Of a DNA stretch of 12,356 bases, positions 8,864 to 12,356 are shown one piece after another (positions within the stretch are counted from its first letter, which is position 1; each line of letters starts with the position of its first letter). The DNA is taken from positions 1 to 12,356 of the forward strand of contig JAVVWR010000076.1 of the NCBI GenBank assembly GCA_036652035.1, written 5' to 3'. The notes below the pieces were generated by a model that was not told the DNA's origin, searched no databases, and saw nothing but the letters and a program-made list of their open reading frames with translations. The position numbers and the translations under genes are program-made. The stretch comes from JAEZVV01 sp036652035 (lineage in GTDB: Bacteria; Pseudomonadota; Gammaproteobacteria; Burkholderiales; Burkholderiaceae_F).

Positions 8864-9756
8864 CATCGAGTCCCGGCGCACGTTTTCGCGCCGCTCTCAG
8901 GCAAGAGCAAGCCCTGCAGATCGTGGGCGCGATCAACGCCAACCACGCCTTGCTCGCGCAGCGCAGCGGCTACCGCGCGATCTACCTGTCGGGCGGCGGC
9001 GTTGCTGCCGGCTCGCTCGGCATGCCGGATCTCGGCATCAACACGCTCGATGATGTCTTGATCGACACCCGCCGCATCACCGATGTGTGCGAGTTGCCGC
9101 TGCTGGTCGACATCGACACCGGCTTCGGGCCCAGCGCGTTCAACATCGAGCGCACGATCAAGAGCCTGATCAAGGCGGGCGCTGCCGCCTGCCATCTCGA
9201 AGACCAGGTCGGCGCCAAGCGCTGCGGGCACCGCCCGGGCAAGGCCATCGTCAGCACCGCCGAGATGGTCGACCGCGTCAAGGCCGCGGCCGATGCCAGG
9301 ACCGACCCCGATTTCTTCCTGATCGCCCGCACCGACGCGATCGCGGTCGAGGGGATCGATGCCGCGATCGAGCGCGCGATCCGCTGCGTCGAGGCCGGCG
9401 CCGATGGCATTTTTGCCGAAGCCGCACTCGATCTCGCCACCTACCGCAAGTTCGTCGATGCGGTTCAAGCGCCGGTGCTCGCCAACATCACCGAGTTCGG
9501 CGCCACCCCGCTCTTTAGCGTTGATGAGTTGCGCAGCGCGGGCGCGGCGATGGTGCTCTACCCGCTGTCGGCCTTTCGCGCCATGAACAAGGCTGCGCAG
9601 AACGTCTATGAAGCGATCCGCCGCGACGGCAGCCAGCGCGCCGTGATCGACACCATGCAGACCCGCATGGAGCTCTACGAGACCATCGGCTACCACGCCT
9701 ACGAGCAAAAGCTCGATGCCTTGTTTGCCCAAAAGAACACCGAGCCGTCGAACTGA
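8860..9756 (+). CDS. prpB: 2-methylisocitrate lyase
   Basis: Cleaves 2-methylisocitrate to pyruvate and succinate, the last step of the methylcitrate cycle for propionate. The 298 residues belong to the isocitrate lyase/PEP mutase superfamily. The catalytic loop KRCGHRPGK supplies C122, and the metal-site acids are in LVDIDTGFG (D84, D86). R157 (LIARTDA) and E187 (FAEAAL) correspond to E. coli PrpB R158 and E188. The length equals E. coli PrpB (296), much shorter than true isocitrate lyase, which supports PrpB over AceA. The ATG at 8860 overlaps the upstream stop by four bases and has an excellent GAGGAG at 8849-8854; the in-frame extension to 8815 has neither. PrpC follows after 13 bases. 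Succinate produced here would enter the SdhCDAB complex encoded across the divergent region. Confidence 0.94.
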   Translation: MTSSPGARFRAALRQEQALQIVGAINANHALLAQRSGYRAIYLSGGGVAAGSLGMPDLGINTLDDVLIDTRRITDVCELPLLVDIDTGFGPSAFNIERTIKSLIKAGAAACHLEDQVGAKRCGHRPGKAIVSTAEMVDRVKAAADARTDPDFFLIARTDAIAVEGIDAAIERAIRCVEAGADGIFAEAALDLATYRKFVDAVQAPVLANITEFGATPLFSVDELRSAGAAMVLYPLSAFRAMNKAAQNVYEAIRRDGSQRAVIDTMQTRMELYETIGYHAYEQKLDALFAQKNTEPSN

Positions 9757-9769
9757 AAGAGAGGACGCC

Positions 9770-10930
9770 ATGAACGACACCAGCACCGCCGCCGTCACGC
9801 CCAAACCCAAGAAGTCGGTTGCCCTCTCGGGCGTGGTCGCCGGCAATACCGCGCTGTGCACGGTCGGCCGCAGCGGCAACGACCTGGCCTACCGCGGCTA
9901 CGACATTCTCGACATCGCCGAGGCCGCCGAGTTCGAGGAAATCGCTCACCTGCTGGTCCACGGCAAGCTGCCCAACCTTGCCGAGCTGGCCGCGTACAAG
10001 GCCAAGCTCAAGTCGCTGCGCGGCCTGCCAGCCGCGGTCAAGGCGACGCTCGAAGCCCTGCCCGCCGCCAGCCACCCGATGGACGTGATGCGAACCGGCG
10101 TCTCGGCACTGGGCTGCACCCTGCCCGAAAAAGACGACCACAACATGCCGGGCGCGCGCGATATCGCCGACCGGCTGATGGCCTCCTTGGGCTCGATGCT
10201 GCTGTACTGGTACCACTTCAGCCAGAACGGCCGGCGGATCGAGGTCGAGACCGACGACGATTCGATCGGCGGCCACTTCCTTCACCTCTTGCACGGCGAA
10301 AAGCCGAGCGCGAGCTGGGTGCGCGCGATGCACACCTCGCTCATCCTCTACGCCGAGCATGAGTTCAATGCCTCGACCTTCACCGGTCGGGTCATCGCCG
10401 GCACTGGCAGCGACATTTATTCCGCCATCACCGGCGCGATCGGCGCTCTGCGCGGCCCCAAGCACGGCGGCGCCAACGAGGTCGCGTTCGAGGTGCAAAA
10501 ACGCTATGACTCGCCGGCTGAAGCCGAGGCCGATATCCGCGCCCGGGTCGAACGCAAGGAAGTGGTGATCGGCTTTGGCCACCCCGTCTACACCATCTCC
10601 GACCCGCGCAACCAGGTGATCAAGGGCGTGGCCAAGCGGCTCTCGCAAGAAGCGGGCTCGACCAAGATGGTCGACATTGCCGAGCGGCTCGAAGCCGTGA
10701 TGTGGGACGCCAAGAAGATGTTCCCCAACCTCGACTGGTTCAGCGCGGTGAGCTACCACATGATGGGCGTGCCCACCGCCATGTTCACGCCGCTCTTCGT
10801 GATCGCGCGTACCAGCGGCTGGAGCGCGCACATCATCGAGCAGCGCATCGACAACAAGATCATCCGCCCGAGCGCCAACTACATCGGGCCGGACGAGCAG
10901 GTTTTCGTCCCGCTCAGCCAGCGCAAGTAA
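9770..10930 (+). CDS. prpC: 2-methylcitrate synthase
   Basis: Condenses propionyl-CoA with oxaloacetate to 2-methylcitrate in the cytoplasm, the first committed step of the methylcitrate cycle. The 386 residues match PrpC length (E. coli 389) and lack the extra N-terminal domain of GltA. The citrate-synthase catalytic residues are H232 (GPKHGGANE), H271 (IGFGHPVYTISDPRN) and D322 (FPNLDWFSAVSYHMMG), with H197 in AEHEFNAS. The wording around these motifs is that of methylcitrate synthases. The ATG at 9770 has GAGAGGA just upstream; the extension to 9716 overlaps prpB and is not supported. It lies 13 bases after prpB and 7 bases before the GNAT gene. MDH, three genes upstream, makes its oxaloacetate. 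Some PrpC enzymes also accept acetyl-CoA weakly. Confidence 0.95.
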   Translation: MNDTSTAAVTPKPKKSVALSGVVAGNTALCTVGRSGNDLAYRGYDILDIAEAAEFEEIAHLLVHGKLPNLAELAAYKAKLKSLRGLPAAVKATLEALPAASHPMDVMRTGVSALGCTLPEKDDHNMPGARDIADRLMASLGSMLLYWYHFSQNGRRIEVETDDDSIGGHFLHLLHGEKPSASWVRAMHTSLILYAEHEFNASTFTGRVIAGTGSDIYSAITGAIGALRGPKHGGANEVAFEVQKRYDSPAEAEADIRARVERKEVVIGFGHPVYTISDPRNQVIKGVAKRLSQEAGSTKMVDIAERLEAVMWDAKKMFPNLDWFSAVSYHMMGVPTAMFTPLFVIARTSGWSAHIIEQRIDNKIIRPSANYIGPDEQVFVPLSQRK

Positions 10931-10937
10931 GGCGGCA

Positions 10938-11402
10938 ATGAGCGAGCCCACTCTCGAACTCAAGCTGCGCCGCGCAGTTCGCGCCGATCTGCCGCGCCTG
11001 CTCGATCTGCTCGCCGACGGCACGCTGGCGGCGAGCGAAGCCGAAGGCCACCCCGGCGCCTTTAGCCAGGCGTTCGACACCATCGCCCGCGACCCCAACC
11101 AGTTCCTGCTGGTGGGCGAGATCGAGGGTCTGGTGATCGCGATGGCGCAGATCAGCTTTATTCCCGGGCTCACCCGCGGCGGCGCCTGGCGCGCCAATAT
11201 CGAAGCGGTGCGGGTCGATCCCGCCTGGCGCAACCGGGGCCTGGGCGAGCAGCTGATGGGAGAAGTGGTGGCGCTGGCCAAAAAACGCGGCTGCCGCCTG
11301 GTGCAGCTGACCAGCCACAAGTCGCGTACCGACGCCCACCGCTTCTACGAGCGTCTGGGCTTTGCCCGTTCGCACGAAGGCTTCAAGCTCGAATGCGAAT
11401 GA
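10938..11402 (+). CDS. GNAT-family N-acetyltransferase
   Basis: A 154-residue single-domain acetyl-CoA-dependent transferase. Motif A, which binds the CoA pyrophosphate, is clear: IEAVRVDPAWRNRGLGEQLM, with RNRGLG at residues 98-103. Motif B follows in the C-terminal part (HRFYERLGF). An N-terminal segment with RRAVRADLPRLLDLLADG is typical of the fold. The substrate cannot be told from sequence; small molecules, amines or protein lysines are all used by this family. The ATG at 10938 lies 7 bases after prpC with AAGG overlapping the prpC stop codon, so it is probably co-transcribed with prpBC. A 218-base gap separates it from acnA. Confidence 0.88.
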   Translation: MSEPTLELKLRRAVRADLPRLLDLLADGTLAASEAEGHPGAFSQAFDTIARDPNQFLLVGEIEGLVIAMAQISFIPGLTRGGAWRANIEAVRVDPAWRNRGLGEQLMGEVVALAKKRGCRLVQLTSHKSRTDAHRFYERLGFARSHEGFKLECE

Positions 11403-11620
11403 TGAACACTATCGACACCCGAGCGGACCGCGCTTTGCCGAACCCTCACGCTCCGGCTGCCTCCGTCGCGGCGGCGATTGATTCCATTTCCGCGAAAAAC
11501 CGGCCAACGCGATTCTCGAGTTGTGCCTCGAATTCCCCCACGTTCAACGCCACCCGGAGCAACGACTTCGTTGCCATGATGGCGATCTGACCCGAGTCAA
11601 CTTACCCGCAAGAGACAACC
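11403..11620 (+). other. Gap between the GNAT gene and acnA, possible acnA leader
   Basis: These 218 bases are the only sizeable gap in the plus-strand run. An in-frame short frame (ATG at 11399 or 11402, overlapping the GNAT stop as ATGATGA, to 11590) would encode about 62 residues. Its product is unlike anything I recognise, its third-position GC (about 75 percent) is lower than that of the flanking genes, and no ribosome site precedes it. I therefore do not call it a gene. No strong terminator is seen. A separate promoter for acnA is plausible here, but no box pair stands out. Confidence 0.4.
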
Positions 11621-12356
11621 ATGGCTCACAACGCCTTCAACACGCTTCAAGAATTCAAGATCGGTGACAAGAAGGGCAAGTTCTACAGCCTGCCCGCGCT
11701 CGAGAAGGCCGGCGTCGGCCCGGTCAGCAAGCTGCCGGTATCGATCCGCGTGGTGCTGGAGTCGGTGCTGCGCAACTGCGACGGCAAGAAAATCACCGAA
11801 GAGAACATCTTGCAACTCGCCAACTGGAAAGCCGCCGGCGAGCGCACCGACGAGATTCCCTTTGTGGTCGCGCGCGTGGTGCTGCAGGACTTCACCGGTG
11901 TGCCGCTGCTGGCCGACCTGGCCGCGATGCGCTCGGTCGCCAAGGCGATGGGCAAGAAGCCCAAGACCATCGAGCCGCTGGTGCCGGTGGATCTGGTGGT
12001 CGACCACTCGGTCATGATCGACCACTACGGCACCAAGGATTCGCTCGACCTCAACATGAAGCTCGAGTTCTCGCGCAACCGCGAGCGCTATGAATTCATG
12101 AAGTGGGGCATGCAGGCCTTCGACACCTTCGGCGTCGTGCCCCCGGGCTTTGGCATCGTCCACCAGGTCAACCTTGAATACCTGGCGCGCGGCGTGCACA
12201 AGAAGGCCGGCGTGTACTACCCGGATACGCTCGTCGGCACCGACAGCCACACCACCATGATCAACGGCATCGGCGTGGTGGGCTGGGGCGTGGGCGGCAT
12301 TGAAGCCGAGGCCGCCATGCTGGGCCAGCCGGTCTACTTCCTGACCCCCGACGTGG
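11621..12356 (+). CDS. acnA: Aconitate hydratase A, N-terminal part (runs off the window)
   Basis: Isomerises citrate and isocitrate in the TCA cycle through a 4Fe-4S cluster. Only the first 245 codons of an expected 900 or so are in the window, so the cluster cysteines are not visible. The sequence is clearly the AcnA/IRP1 type: LPVSIRVVLESVLRNCDG (residues 39-56), VVARVVLQDFTGVPLLADLAAMR, VPVDLVVDHSVMID, and DSHTTMINGIGVVGWGVGG near the right end. It does not read like AcnD, the methylcitrate dehydratase often found with prpBC, whose equivalent blocks differ (for example the DxxG block after the conserved ARVV, and VPTQLIVDHS). The ATG at 11621 has a weak AGAGA upstream. Its place after prpBC and mdh suggests it serves both the citrate and the methylcitrate routes; the second role is inference. 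Confidence 0.94.
   Translation, partial: MAHNAFNTLQEFKIGDKKGKFYSLPALEKAGVGPVSKLPVSIRVVLESVLRNCDGKKITEENILQLANWKAAGERTDEIPFVVARVVLQDFTGVPLLADLAAMRSVAKAMGKKPKTIEPLVPVDLVVDHSVMIDHYGTKDSLDLNMKLEFSRNRERYEFMKWGMQAFDTFGVVPPGFGIVHQVNLEYLARGVHKKAGVYYPDTLVGTDSHTTMINGIGVVGWGVGGIEAEAAMLGQPVYFLTPDV

Noticed and set aside
9515..11320. 601-residue minus-strand frame across prpC and the GNAT gene
   Set aside because: Antisense shadow of two well-supported genes.
11393..11590. Short plus-strand frame of 62-65 residues between the GNAT gene and acnA as a gene
   Set aside because: No ribosome site, weaker codon bias than its neighbours and no recognisable sequence; kept only as a finding.
11597..12250. 217-residue minus-strand frame opposite acnA
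   Set aside because: Antisense shadow of the clear AcnA sequence on the plus strand.
11621..12356. Reading the right-edge aconitase as AcnD because it follows prpBC
   Set aside because: Conserved blocks match the AcnA/IRP1 type throughout, not the AcnD type.

Overview
This GC-rich window with high third-position GC reads as a chromosomal central-carbon cluster of a beta-proteobacterium. Burkholderiales is the best guess, from the protein sequences (sdhCDAB-sdhE-gltA order, cytosolic-type malate dehydrogenase, aconitase A of the beta-proteobacterial kind). I cannot assign a genus. Almost every base from 699 to the right edge belongs to the TCA cycle or the methylcitrate cycle.

Layout. At the left edge (1 to about 685, minus strand) lies a piece of an RHS/YD-repeat protein, separated from gltA by a good intrinsic terminator (about 651-680). 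Then, all on the minus strand and read from right to left, comes gntR (HutC-type regulator, 5727-6485), sdhC, sdhD, sdhA, sdhB, sdhE and gltA. The spacing is tight: sdhC/sdhD overlap by one base, and the other gaps are 4 to 32 bases. After a 318-base divergent control region with an AT-rich, palindromic island (6551-6590), the plus strand carries mdh, a CitE/HpcH-HpaI-family CoA-ester lyase, prpB, prpC, a GNAT acetyltransferase, a 218-base gap, and the first 245 codons of acnA, which runs off the right edge.

How the genes work together. MDH makes oxaloacetate. GltA condenses it with acetyl-CoA and PrpC condenses it with propionyl-CoA. AcnA isomerises citrate, and in methylcitrate pathways aconitases can perform the final hydration to 2-methylisocitrate. 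PrpB splits 2-methylisocitrate to pyruvate and succinate, and SdhCDAB (flavinylated with help from SdhE) oxidises succinate. The CitE-like enzyme is translationally coupled to prpB and may feed or drain acetyl-CoA or propionyl-CoA, but its substrate cannot be read from sequence. The divergent GntR/UTRA regulator is the natural candidate to control both arms. No PrpR, PrpD, AcnD or PrpF is present in the window.

I found no clearly new system. The points most worth a second look are the CitE-prpB-prpC coupling inside a TCA cluster, the palindromic AT island between gntR and mdh, the GNAT gene embedded before acnA, and the RHS fragment butted against the gltA terminator.
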